A stretch of 64,000 nt of DNA. It comes from Rhodococcus sp. SMB37. Lineage in GTDB: Bacteria; Actinomycetota; Actinomycetes; Mycobacteriales; Mycobacteriaceae. The stretch lies in NCBI RefSeq assembly GCF_004345605.1, contig NZ_SLVY01000002.1, positions 310,001 to 374,000 of the forward strand. Direction: 5' to 3'. A program made the translations under genes and the position numbers. Positions 53,795 to 62,233 of this stretch are shown one piece after another. The notes under the pieces were generated by a model that saw nothing but the letters and a program-made list of their open reading frames with translations, ran no database searches and was not told the origin of the DNA. The stretch's first letter is position 1, and each line of letters starts with the position of its first letter.

Positions 53795-53805
53795 CTGATG
53801 GTCAA
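53777..53805 (-). promoter_or_regulatory. promoter of the amidotransferase-like pair
   Basis: On the complement TTGACC (53800-53805), 17 bases, then TACCTT (53777-53782). Transcription would start about 53770, with a 47-base leader carrying GGAAG before the GTG at 53722. The iron box sits on the -10 end. Confidence 0.75.
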
Positions 53806-53828
53806 CTTCGTGTACCTCCGCAAGAGGT

Positions 53829-54935
53829 TCACTCCAAGAGACCGGCGAGCGTCTTCCAGGTGGCGTCCCATGACCAACTCTGCGCCCACTCCCGCCCGGC
53901 GCTACCCATTCGGGCCGCAACATCGGCGTCGTCGAGCAGCAGGAGCAAAGCCTTCGACAACTCCGCATCGTTCGCCGTCACCAAACCTGTTGCACCCGCG
54001 CGGACGGTTTCCGGCGCACCACCCGAGTTGCCCGCGATGACCGGAAGTCCTGCCGCGGACGCCTCCAGGAACACGATGCCCAGACCTTCCTCCTCGAACC
54101 CCGCCCTGCGAGTTCGGCAGGGCATCGCGAAGATGTCGGACGCTGCGAGCACGGCGGGAATCCAGGAGTGAGGAAGACCGCCGACGAAGGTCACCACATC
54201 GGTTACGCCGAGTCGCCGCGCGAGCGCCTGCAGGTCACGACGGCGAGGCCCGTCGCCGACCAACACGAGACGGGTGCCCGGGTGGCGGTCGTGGATCATC
54301 GGCATGGCCCGGATCAAAGCGTCCTGCCCTTTTCTGCGCACGAGTCTCGCAACGCACACAATCACCGGTCCCCTGTGTGCCCGATCGGGACCGTGTCGTT
54401 TCGGTGCCGCGAACAGACCGGGGTCGACCCCCGGGGACAGCCGCGTGAAGCACGTTCGGTCGGGTACGACAGACCGCAGCACTGCCTCGGTGTGGTCGCT
54501 GATGTAGGTGAAGACATCCACACCGTCAGCCATGTGCCGCAACCATGCCCGGGTAGGCCGCAGTTTCGCCCACCAGGTTTCGTGCCCGTGGCTGGATGCG
54601 ACGATGCGCTGCACACCGACCGTGCGGAGAGGACGCGCGAGAGACGAGAGCGGCGCGGCAGCGGCGAACCAGACACGATCACACCCGTGCTCGACCGCGA
54701 TCGACTGCACCGTCCGTGCCATACGCCGGGTGGGAAGAAGCATGCGCGAACGATCCCTGATCACCCGAAACGGCATCTGCGCATCGTGGTGGAAGGCACC
54801 CGGTTCCGCGGAGGTGTAGACGATCACGTCAGCCGGATCGAAGCGGCGGACCATCTCGAACGCGAACGTTTCGATACCTCCTTGCCTGGGAGGAAAATCG
54901 TTTGTCACGACCAGGATGCGGTTATGTGGCTTCAC
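53829..54935 (-). CDS. GT4-family glycosyltransferase (PimB/mannosyltransferase-like)
   Basis: 368 aa. The N-terminal VTNDFPPRQGGIETFAFEMVRRF and the C-terminal FEEEGLGIVFLEASAAGLPVIAG with GGAPETV are the acceptor loop and the GT4 EX7E donor motif of GDP-mannose-type enzymes such as PimB. It has no membrane segment. It overlaps the membrane glycosyltransferase upstream by four bases. The pair may build mannosylated lipids or lipoglycan, typical for this order, but the acceptor is not known. Confidence 0.88.
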   Translation of the reverse strand: MKPHNRILVVTNDFPPRQGGIETFAFEMVRRFDPADVIVYTSAEPGAFHHDAQMPFRVIRDRSRMLLPTRRMARTVQSIAVEHGCDRVWFAAAAPLSSLARPLRTVGVQRIVASSHGHETWWAKLRPTRAWLRHMADGVDVFTYISDHTEAVLRSVVPDRTCFTRLSPGVDPGLFAAPKRHGPDRAHRGPVIVCVARLVRRKGQDALIRAMPMIHDRHPGTRLVLVGDGPRRRDLQALARRLGVTDVVTFVGGLPHSWIPAVLAASDIFAMPCRTRRAGFEEEGLGIVFLEASAAGLPVIAGNSGGAPETVRAGATGLVTANDAELSKALLLLLDDADVAARMGSAGREWAQSWSWDATWKTLAGLLE

Positions 54936-56149
54936 CGAGTCGTCTCCGTCCGGTTCGTCTGCACCCGAGTCCGCGCGGAGCGACAGGTCGTGTCCAGCGC
55001 GAACACGACTGCGGTGCCACCGAGAACCAGCGGGTAGACGAAGTACCCGAACCGGGAAGTGGGAGCGAGCAGGAAGCCAACCGAGAGGCCGACGGCAGCG
55101 AACGAGGCAGCACGAACGAAGGAGTCCGGCGGATTCCGCACCAGCACCACGGCAGCACAGACTCCTGCAACGGCCAGAACGGCCGAGGTGAGCGTCGCGC
55201 CGTACGGCACCAGACGCGTCAATGCCCCACCGACGAGCGACTCTCCGGCCGGGGTCACGATATCCGTGCGCCCCAGAGGAAAGAGAAGTGTGTGCTCGAC
55301 GAAGGCCTCCGGGTCAGTGAAGGCCGGAATGTGGAACACGACCGTCAACGCCGCGCACGTTGCCCCCGCCCGCAGGGCGGTGCGGCGGTCGTATCGCGCA
55401 CACATCAGAACGAGCGCGACCACGAAGACCGGGACCACGAGCGGTTTGAGAGCACACGCGAAGGCGAACGACACCACCGTCGTCACCACCCGGCCTCGGG
55501 TCGCCGCCGCAAGGCCGAGAAGTGCAGCGCCCACAACCGGAAGATCGACTCCTCCGACCGCCATGGGCAGTGCAACCACCGGCGACGCGATCAGAACCGT
55601 GAGCTGTATCCGGGACCGTCGCGGAAGCGGCCGGGCCAGGACCAGCTTCGACGCCAGCAGGACACACGCAACGAAGAACAGTGCGAACCAGATCCGCGGA
55701 TCACCGATCCTGTTCTCCGGAAAAAGCTGCGAGGGAACACCGAAGAGTGTCATCGCTGGGCCGTACGGATTGTACTCGGCGAGGACCGACGGGTCCGGAA
55801 CGTAGGGGCTGCCCGTGGTGATCAGAGAAGCGACCGACTCCGCGACCACCGACACCTCGAGCTGCGCGGTGTGTGTCGCGATCAGCGCCGTTCCCGGCGC
55901 CACTACGGCGCCGATCACCGCAGACACCGCGGCCGGCGTGAGGCGTCGCCTCGCTGCAAGCGCAGTGGCCACCGCGTATCCGGCGACTGCCCACAGGGCC
56001 CAGACGCGATGCGGATGCAGCTGCGTCACTACCCCGTAGGCGAGAACGACCACGGAAAAGGCCGCGTAGGTCAGCGTCCATCGATGGGCGAACAGACCGG
56101 CCGAGACGAAGCGTGCCCGGTCGTGAATGTGAGTGCGCTCGAGTAGCAT
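54932..56149 (-). CDS. GT87 (DUF2029)-type polyprenyl-phosphate mannosyltransferase-like membrane protein
   Basis: 405 aa with about ten membrane helices. TGSPYVPDPSVLAEYNPYGP and KPLVVPVFVVALVLMC are typical of the GT87/PimE group, which use polyprenyl-phosphomannose outside the membrane to add alpha-1,2-mannose. Its ATGA overlap with the GT4 gene implies one operon. The enzyme would act at the outer face of the plasma membrane. The start ATG at 56149 is the first in frame. Confidence 0.82.
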   Translation of the reverse strand: MLLERTHIHDRARFVSAGLFAHRWTLTYAAFSVVVLAYGVVTQLHPHRVWALWAVAGYAVATALAARRRLTPAAVSAVIGAVVAPGTALIATHTAQLEVSVVAESVASLITTGSPYVPDPSVLAEYNPYGPAMTLFGVPSQLFPENRIGDPRIWFALFFVACVLLASKLVLARPLPRRSRIQLTVLIASPVVALPMAVGGVDLPVVGAALLGLAAATRGRVVTTVVSFAFACALKPLVVPVFVVALVLMCARYDRRTALRAGATCAALTVVFHIPAFTDPEAFVEHTLLFPLGRTDIVTPAGESLVGGALTRLVPYGATLTSAVLAVAGVCAAVVLVRNPPDSFVRAASFAAVGLSVGFLLAPTSRFGYFVYPLVLGGTAVVFALDTTCRSARTRVQTNRTETTR

Positions 56150-56204
56150 ACGGAAAACGCTACGGACGCATGCTCATCCGAACATCCCCTGCAGCAGCGA
56201 TTTT

Positions 56205-56230
56205 CGGGGTAGCTCGGGCGAGCTACCCCG
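56205..56230. terminator. hairpin after the NarL-type regulator gene
   Basis: A perfect 12-bp stem (CGGGGTAGCTCG at 56205-56216 with its complement at 56219-56230) and a 2-base loop, five bases after the regulator stop. No T-run follows on the minus strand. Confidence 0.7.
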
Positions 56231-56235
56231 AGCGC

Positions 56236-56889
56236 TCAGGCCCGGCCCTGGACGTGCTCGAAGTAGAAGACGACCGCCTGAGTGCGGTCGCGCAGGCCCA
56301 GCTTCCCGAGGATTCGCCCGATGTGGGTTTTCACCGTTTCCTCCGCCACCGACAGCTCCGACGCGATTTCCGGATTCGACCTGCCGCGCGCCATCACCTG
56401 CAGGACTTCCCGTTCCCTCGGTGTCAACGCCGATGCCCGACCGGATTCCACGACCGCAGTGCCCTTGCGCCTGGCGAATTCGGCGATCAGCCGGGTGGTG
56501 ACCGACGGTGCGAGCATCGACTCCCCCGCTGCGACCGTACGCACACCGGTGATGAAATCCGACGCGGACGACTGCTTCAGCAGGAACCCGCTGGCTCCGA
56601 GACTGAGCGCGTCGTAGACGTAGTCGTCGAGGTCGAAGGTGGTCAGCATCATCACTCTGGTGCGATTGTCCGGCCTGGTGAGTACCGCCTCCGCAGCGCC
56701 GATTCCGTCGAGCCTGGGCATCCGGATGTCGAGGACCACGACGTCGGGATCCAATGCTGCGACGAGCTCGACCGCCTCCGCGCCGTCCTCCGCAGATCCC
56801 ACCACGTCGATGTCGCTCTGAGTGTTCAGCACCGCGGCAATTCCGTCGCGGACGAGTGCCTGGTCGTCGGCCACCACCACGCGGATCAC
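56236..56889 (-). CDS. NarL/LuxR-type response regulator
   Basis: 217 aa. The receiver has D8-D9, the phosphoacceptor D54 (VVLDIRMPRLDG) and Lys in LLKQSSASDF. The C-terminal LuxR helix-turn-helix reads LTPREREVLQVMARGRSNPE, with AEETVKTHIGRIL. It overlaps the start of its kinase gene region by four bases and is its partner. Targets are not evident; the nearest are the glycosyltransferase pair downstream. Confidence 0.93.
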   Translation of the reverse strand: MIRVVVADDQALVRDGIAAVLNTQSDIDVVGSAEDGAEAVELVAALDPDVVVLDIRMPRLDGIGAAEAVLTRPDNRTRVMMLTTFDLDDYVYDALSLGASGFLLKQSSASDFITGVRTVAAGESMLAPSVTTRLIAEFARRKGTAVVESGRASALTPREREVLQVMARGRSNPEIASELSVAEETVKTHIGRILGKLGLRDRTQAVVFYFEHVQGRA

Positions 56890-58199
56890 TGCCTACCCTC
56901 CACATCGTCGAGCACTCCCCGAGGCTCAGTACCCGGGCAATCGAACGCAACGTCGACCACGAACCGCCCACGATCGTCCGGGCCCGTATGCACAATGCCC
57001 CCGTACGCCACCACACGCTCGCGTATTCCGATCAACCCGTGCCCGCCACCGACGAACGCCGAGCGACCGGGCGCGAGAGCGTTGCGGACCGTGAGTCGCG
57101 CAAGGCCGGCGCCGATCCGAACGTCGACGGCCACGGATTGTCCTGGCGCATGCCGATTGGCATTGGTCAGAGCCTCCTGCAGGATTCGGTACATTGCAGA
57201 CGAGATCTCCCGCGGCACAGCACCCAGGACCCCGACGACGCGCACCTCCACCTGTTGTTCCGACGACCCGCGCCACCCCGCAACCAGATCCTCGAGCCGC
57301 TCGAGCGTCGGAGCCACCGATCCACCCTGCTGAGTTTCGGGTCCGCGGAGCACATCGACAACCATGCGCATCTCGGTGAGCGCGGTCGCCGCTGCGGTAT
57401 GGATCTCGTCGAAGGTGCGGCGTGCCCCCTCCGGTAACTCCGGGTGGGCGAACGTCGCTGCCTGCGTCTGTACTGCGATCATCGACATGTGGTGGGCAAC
57501 CACGTCGTGCAGTTCACGCGCGATCCGCGTGCGCTCCTGGGTGATGATCGCGCGCTGCTCCTGCTCCTGGCGCAACCCTCGCTCCACCACCAGATGTTCC
57601 TCGACCGCGCGCAGTCGCCGAAAGACCGCGCCGGCAGCCACGATCCCCGTGGCGGCAACAGCGATCATCGCGACCGCATGCAGCGGCAGGCCGACCGTCC
57701 ACATTGCAGGTAGGACGACCAGGATCAGCGACGTCGACGCCGCAGCCGAGACCACCCGAAGCGGCCGGTCCGAGGCGAGTGCGATCAGTGCCATACCGGC
57801 CGAGATGCAACTTGCGACCGGCCATGGCACGACTTCGTCCTGGACCAGCCCCGAGACCGTGCCCGCAGCAAACCCGAAGGTCATCAGTTGCCAGGTCACC
57901 AGCGGGCTCGCGAACACGAACACCAGCGGAAGCACTTGTACCGCCCCGAGCAGATAGGCGGCCACGACCCACGGCACCATGTCGGTCAGCTGTCCGACCG
58001 ACGTGCCGAACAGCAGGGTCAGCAACAGCACTGCACCGACGAGACCTGGTGTTCCGCTGCGTCCGCGCGGGCGCAGCGGGGCGTACGACGTCTCCGGTGT
58101 CCACGCTTCGACAACGGCCCGGACCTGGCCGGAGGCGACATCCCGGACACGTGATGATGGGGCGGTCGCCCTCGATCTCGTATGGAGCACACCCGACAC
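56886..58199 (-). CDS. NarL-type sensor histidine kinase (HisKA_3)
   Basis: 437 aa from a GTG. Up to six membrane helices (about residues 50-190) are followed by a coiled coil, the HisKA_3 box ARELHDVVAHHMSMIAVQ with the phospho-His, and an ATPase domain with EALTNANRHA and GHGLIGIRERV. There is no large extracellular domain, as in kinases that sense through membrane helices. It is the first gene of the two-component operon. The signal is unknown. Confidence 0.92.
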   Translation of the reverse strand: MSGVLHTRSRATAPSSRVRDVASGQVRAVVEAWTPETSYAPLRPRGRSGTPGLVGAVLLLTLLFGTSVGQLTDMVPWVVAAYLLGAVQVLPLVFVFASPLVTWQLMTFGFAAGTVSGLVQDEVVPWPVASCISAGMALIALASDRPLRVVSAAASTSLILVVLPAMWTVGLPLHAVAMIAVAATGIVAAGAVFRRLRAVEEHLVVERGLRQEQEQRAIITQERTRIARELHDVVAHHMSMIAVQTQAATFAHPELPEGARRTFDEIHTAAATALTEMRMVVDVLRGPETQQGGSVAPTLERLEDLVAGWRGSSEQQVEVRVVGVLGAVPREISSAMYRILQEALTNANRHAPGQSVAVDVRIGAGLARLTVRNALAPGRSAFVGGGHGLIGIRERVVAYGGIVHTGPDDRGRFVVDVAFDCPGTEPRGVLDDVEGRQ

Positions 58200-58246
58200 T
58201 AGGTCGATGGTTCGTCGTCGGGCATCCCCCCGGAGAGCTATTTATC

Positions 58247-58274
58247 TTGCGGGGGAATCCGCACCGCCCCGCAA
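58247..58274. terminator. hairpin between amiA1 and the kinase gene
   Basis: An 8-bp stem (TTGCGGGG at 58247-58254 with CCCCGCAA at 58267-58274) and a 12-base loop, just after the end of the amidohydrolase operon on the minus strand. Confidence 0.55.
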
Positions 58275-58279
58275 AAGAG

Positions 58280-59440
58280 CTATCCGACCGCGCCGAGCGC
58301 AAGGTTGGTCAGTACCCGCACACCCACCGGGAGTGCCCGTTCGTCGAGATCGAACGTCGGCTGGTGGATGTCGAGTTCGGGCCCGGAGCCGGACCACACA
58401 CCCAAGCGACCCATCGCACCGTGAATCTGCTCGAGGTACCACGAGAAATCTTCGCCCCCACCGGATTGCGGAGTATCCGACAGCGCGTCGGGGCCGGCCG
58501 CCCGGATCGCGTCCTCGAACACCCGCGCCGAGATCTCGTCGTTGACGACGGGCGGCACGCCGCGACGGTAGTGCAGTTCGTAGCTCACCCCGGTGGGAGC
58601 GAGGAGGCCGTGCACGATCTCACGGACCATCGGTTCGAGAAGCTCCCAGGTCTCGTGGTCGCCGGTGCGCACCGTACCGGCCAGCATTCCAGTGCGCGGG
58701 ATGGCATTCGGGGCCTTGCCCGCACTGACGGCACCCCACACCATGACGGTGCCGGTGCGCGGATCGATCCGTCGGCTGAGCATGCCCGGGAGTCCGGTGA
58801 TCACGGTGCCAAGTCCGTAGACGAGATCACCCGTCAGGTGCGGACGCGACGTGTGCCCGCCGGGGGAATCGAGAACGAGCTCGATGGTGTCGGCGGCCGA
58901 GGTGATCGCTCCGACCCGCATTCCCACCTTGCCGACCTCGAGCCGCGGGTCGCAGTGCAACGCGAAGATGCGGGACACGCCGTCGAGACCTCCGGCCGCG
59001 ACGACATCGAGGGCACCCCCTGGCATGACCTCCTCGGCGGGCTGGAACACCAGCCGCACACCGACGGGTAACTCGGGCACCGCCGCAAGAGCCAGGCCCG
59101 CTCCCAGCAGCACGGTCGTGTGTGCATCATGACCACACGCGTGGGAGACACCGGGAACGGTCGACGAGAAGTCGAGTCCCGTCATCTCCTGCAGCGGTAA
59201 CGCATCCATGTCGGCACGCAACGCGATTCGCGGCCCGTTCGTCGGTCCGAGATCGCAGATCAGACCGGTTCCCCGGGGCAGCACCTTGGGTGTGAGCCCG
59301 GCCGCTGTCAACCTGGTTGCGACGAATTCGGTGGTGGCATACTCCTGCCGTGCCAACTCGGGGTTGGCATGGATGTGCCGGCGCCAGGCGATCAGGTCGC
59401 CGGCGTGCTCGTCGATCCATTTCTCCACGTACGGGTTCAC
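58280..59440 (-). CDS. amiA1: M20 family amidohydrolase (AmiA1-like)
   Basis: 386 aa from a GTG overlapping the stop of the upstream paralogue (GTGA). The zinc-binding motif is HACGHDAHTTVLLG, followed by PAEEVMPGGA with the catalytic Glu. M20D enzymes remove acyl or amino-acid groups from N-substituted amino acids such as indole-acetyl or hippurate-like amides. It corresponds to Rv3305c in position. The longer in-frame start is rejected because it lies inside the upstream gene. Confidence 0.9.
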   Translation of the reverse strand: MNPYVEKWIDEHAGDLIAWRRHIHANPELARQEYATTEFVATRLTAAGLTPKVLPRGTGLICDLGPTNGPRIALRADMDALPLQEMTGLDFSSTVPGVSHACGHDAHTTVLLGAGLALAAVPELPVGVRLVFQPAEEVMPGGALDVVAAGGLDGVSRIFALHCDPRLEVGKVGMRVGAITSAADTIELVLDSPGGHTSRPHLTGDLVYGLGTVITGLPGMLSRRIDPRTGTVMVWGAVSAGKAPNAIPRTGMLAGTVRTGDHETWELLEPMVREIVHGLLAPTGVSYELHYRRGVPPVVNDEISARVFEDAIRAAGPDALSDTPQSGGGEDFSWYLEQIHGAMGRLGVWSGSGPELDIHQPTFDLDERALPVGVRVLTNLALGAVG

Positions 59441-60597
59441 CGGCGGCCCACCCCTTCGAGCAGGCGGGCACGCTGACCTGGGTCGACAGCAACGCGGGCC
59501 GCGGTCGCGGCGAGTGCGCGGGCGCCGTCGAGAAGGGCGCGGTCGGCGGACTCTGTGATACACGCGGCCGCGAATGCTTCCTGGTGTGTGACGGCTCCAC
59601 CCGAGTCGAGACCGATGACGGGGTGTATTCCTGGCAGGACGTTCGTCACGTTTCCCATGTCGGTGCTGCCCAGCGGGCGGAACCCTTCCTCTTCGACGGG
59701 CAGCGGTGTGCGCCCTAGACCGATGATCTCTTCACGATATGCCTGCACCAGCCACGGGTCCGGGGTGAGTTCGGTGTAGGTGGGCGACACCGTCCGGATG
59801 CTGTGGGTGCATCCGGCGGCGAGAGCGCCGGCCTCGAAGCAGTGTCCGGCGCGTTCACGGAGATCGTCGAGCAGGCCGGCAGTGGTCGCGCGCAGGTAGT
59901 AGAGCATCTCGGAGTGCCCGGGCACGATGTTGGGTGCGGCTCCGCCGTCGCTGACGATGCCGTGGATCTGCTGCCCCGGGATCAGGTGTTGTCGCATGAG
60001 ACCGATCGCGACCTGCGCGACGGTTGCCGCGTCGGCCGCATTGCGCCCGTATTCGGGTGCCGCGGACGCATGCGCTTCCCGTCCGACATAGGAGACGGCG
60101 ATGTCGGCGAGCGCAAGCGAGGTCGCCCCGGTGATGTCGAAGGGCCCCGGATGGACCATCAGAGCGGCACCGACGCCGTCGAACTCGCCGCGCTCGAGCA
60201 TGAGGACCTTGCCACCACCGGTTTCCTCGGCCGGAGTGCCGATCACGCGCACGGTGACGCCGAGTTCGTCCGCGAGCGCGGCCAACCCGATCCCGGCCCC
60301 GACAGCCGCGGCGGCGATGATGTTGTGCCCACATGCGTGCCCGATTCCGGGAAGCGCGTCGTATTCCGCGCAGAACGCGAGAACCAGCTCGCCACTGCCG
60401 TATCGGGCGTCGAATGCGGTCGGGAGATCGGCGACGCCGGTGCGGACCTCGAACCCGGCGTCGCGGAGGACCTCGACGATCTTGGCGGCGCTGCGGTGTT
60501 CGCCGAACGCCAGTTCCGGCTCTGCGTGGATCGAATGCGACAGTGCGATCAAGGTGTCTGAGGCAGCCTCGATCGCACTGTCGGATTCGGTCGTCAC
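59437..60597 (-). CDS. amiB1: M20 family amidohydrolase (AmiB1-like)
   Basis: 386 aa from the GTG at 60597. CAGACT seven bases before it suggests a leaderless start; a longer form from 60642 is possible. The metal motif is DALPGIGHACGHNIIAAA and the catalytic Glu lies in GTPAEETGGGK. It is related to the following AmiA1-like protein. The pair corresponds to Rv3306c-Rv3305c. A shared substrate of N-acyl amino acid or peptide-amide type is inferred only from the family. Confidence 0.9.
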   Translation of the reverse strand: MTTESDSAIEAASDTLIALSHSIHAEPELAFGEHRSAAKIVEVLRDAGFEVRTGVADLPTAFDARYGSGELVLAFCAEYDALPGIGHACGHNIIAAAAVGAGIGLAALADELGVTVRVIGTPAEETGGGKVLMLERGEFDGVGAALMVHPGPFDITGATSLALADIAVSYVGREAHASAAPEYGRNAADAATVAQVAIGLMRQHLIPGQQIHGIVSDGGAAPNIVPGHSEMLYYLRATTAGLLDDLRERAGHCFEAGALAAGCTHSIRTVSPTYTELTPDPWLVQAYREEIIGLGRTPLPVEEEGFRPLGSTDMGNVTNVLPGIHPVIGLDSGGAVTHQEAFAAACITESADRALLDGARALAATAARVAVDPGQRARLLEGVGRR

Positions 60598-60659
60598 GAT
60601 GCCCAGTCTGTCATGCCGGACGGGCGCATCCGACGATGCCACGCTCCCCCGGGCGATGA

Positions 60660-61358
60660 TCAGCCGAGCCGGAAGTTGGACTCGTCCGTCTTCGTCTGCA
60701 GCGCCTCGATCAGCGGCGCATGCAGGCCGCGCTTGATTCCGCCCAGGTTCTTGCCGCGGGTCGAGGTCAGCGCCGCAGCCTTCTCGACGGCCGCTGCGAG
60801 GACTCCGTCACCGTCCACGTGCTGCTCTGCGATGCCGGCGGCAACTGCGTCGACGCCTCCGAATCGGCGACCGGTGGTCATCGCGTCGACCGCGGTCTGG
60901 ATGGGAAGACGCTCTCGCATCAACGTGGACATTCCGACGGTGAACGGCATGTTCAGGTTCACCTCGGGCAGGCACCAGAAACCACGATCAGCGCGCATCA
61001 CCCGAAAGTCGTGGGTGAGGGCGAGCATCGCGCCTGCTCCGAAGGCGTGCCCCTGCACGGCGGCGATCGTCGGCATCGGGAAGGTCAGGATCCGCACGAA
61101 GAGTTCGTGCACCGAGTCGAGGTATCCGGGCAGGTCTGCCAAGTTGCCGAAGATCCAGTCGGTGTCGAGGCCGTTGCTCCAGAACTTCCCGGTTGCGGCA
61201 GTGACAAGGGCAGCGGGGCCCTCATGCGCCTCGACCTCGTCGAGCCGGTGGTGCAGCTCGATGAGCATGTCGGGGTGGAAGCGGTTCTCGTTGACCTCTT
61301 CGCCTTGGTTGCCGAGGTACAGGACGAAGACGTCGCCGTCGCGTTCGAGGTAAGCCAT
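60660..61358 (-). CDS. enoyl-CoA hydratase/isomerase family protein
   Basis: 232 aa, slightly short for the family. The crotonase core includes ALVTAATGKFWSNGLD, then IAAVQGHAFGAGAMLALTHDFRVM, where backbone NH groups form the oxyanion hole. It may be a delta3-delta2-enoyl-CoA isomerase or hydratase. The ATG is seven bases after TATTCT (61366-61371 on the complement), so probably leaderless. It is divergent from purine nucleoside phosphorylase. Confidence 0.85.
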   Translation of the reverse strand: MAYLERDGDVFVLYLGNQGEEVNENRFHPDMLIELHHRLDEVEAHEGPAALVTAATGKFWSNGLDTDWIFGNLADLPGYLDSVHELFVRILTFPMPTIAAVQGHAFGAGAMLALTHDFRVMRADRGFWCLPEVNLNMPFTVGMSTLMRERLPIQTAVDAMTTGRRFGGVDAVAAGIAEQHVDGDGVLAAAVEKAAALTSTRGKNLGGIKRGLHAPLIEALQTKTDESNFRLG

Positions 61359-61381
61359 GATCGCAAGAATACCCCGATTCC

Positions 61382-61393
61382 TACTCGTGAGTA
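61382..61393. promoter_or_regulatory. palindrome in the divergent ECH/PNP promoter region
   Basis: TACTCGTGAGTA has perfect 5-bp arms. It lies upstream of the -10 elements of both genes (61366-61371 on the minus strand, 61410-61415 on the plus). It resembles the short symmetrical operators of TetR-family fatty-acid regulators, but the binding protein is not known. Confidence 0.4.
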
Positions 61394-61423
61394 ACTTCCG
61401 AGTTGCCGCTAGGGTCTGACCTC

Positions 61424-62233
61424 ATGGGAACACCCGAGATCCTCGATCCCGCCGCCACGGCGAAGGCCGCGGCCGACGTCGTCGCCGAACGCACCGGCAT
61501 CACCGAACACACCATTGCCGTCGTTCTCGGTTCGGGCTGGCGCGCTGCAGTCGACCGCTTCGGCGAACCCACCGCAAGCATTCCGATGGGTGACCTCCCC
61601 GGCTTCGCGCCACCCACCGCGGCCGGCCACCCTGGCACCGTGCACTCGTTCACCGTCGGCGACAATGCGGTGCTCGTACTCGCAGGACGCACCCACGCCT
61701 ACGAGGGCCACGACCTGAGCCGGGTCGTCCACCCGGTACGCACCGCAGTCGCCGCGGGAGCACACACCGTGATCCTCACCAACGCCGCGGGGGGTGTCGA
61801 TCCCGATCTCGGAGTGGGACAGCCCGTTCTCATCTCCGACCACCTCAATCTCACCGGCCGCTCGCCGCTCGTCGGCGCCCAGTTCGTCGACCTCGTCGAC
61901 GCGTACTCCCCCGAGTTGCGAGCGCTCGCCCGCGAGATCGACCCCTCGTTGCCCGAGGGCGTCTACGCCGGACTGCCCGGGCCGCACTACGAGACACCCG
62001 CCGAGATCCGGATGCTCCGCGTCCTCGGCGCAGATCTCGTCGGCATGTCGACGGTGCACGAGACCATCGCCGCACGCGCGGCGGGTGCGCGCGTCCTCGG
62101 CCTCTCGCTGGTCACCAATGCGGCGGCAGGCATCACGGGCGAGCACCTCAACCACGCGGAGGTCCTCGCCGCGGGGCGAGAGGCCGCGACCCGCATGGGT
62201 GATCTCCTGCGCGATCTGGCGGCCGGGCTGTGA
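61424..62233 (+). CDS. deoD: purine nucleoside phosphorylase
   Basis: 269 aa from the ATG at 61424, which follows TAGGGT (61410-61415) by eight bases. It splits inosine and guanosine (and deoxy forms) to base and ribose-1-phosphate. [18 protein letters not shown] and [13 protein letters not shown] are phosphate- and purine-binding segments of the trimeric PNP class. The stop overlaps the start of the phosphosugar mutase by four bases; that enzyme could interconvert the pentose or hexose phosphates. Order matches Rv3307-Rv3308. Confidence 0.93.
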   Translation: MGTPEILDPAATAKAAADVVAERTGITEHTIAVVLGSGWRAAVDRFGEPTASIPMGDLPGFAPPTAAGHPGTVHSFTVGDNAVLVLAGRTHAYEGHDLSRVVHPVRTAVAAGAHTVILTNAAGGVDPDLGVGQPVLISDHLNLTGRSPLVGAQFVDLVDAYSPELRALAREIDPSLPEGVYAGLPGPHYETPAEIRMLRVLGADLVGMSTVHETIAARAAGARVLGLSLVTNAAAGITGEHLNHAEVLAAGREAATRMGDLLRDLAAGL

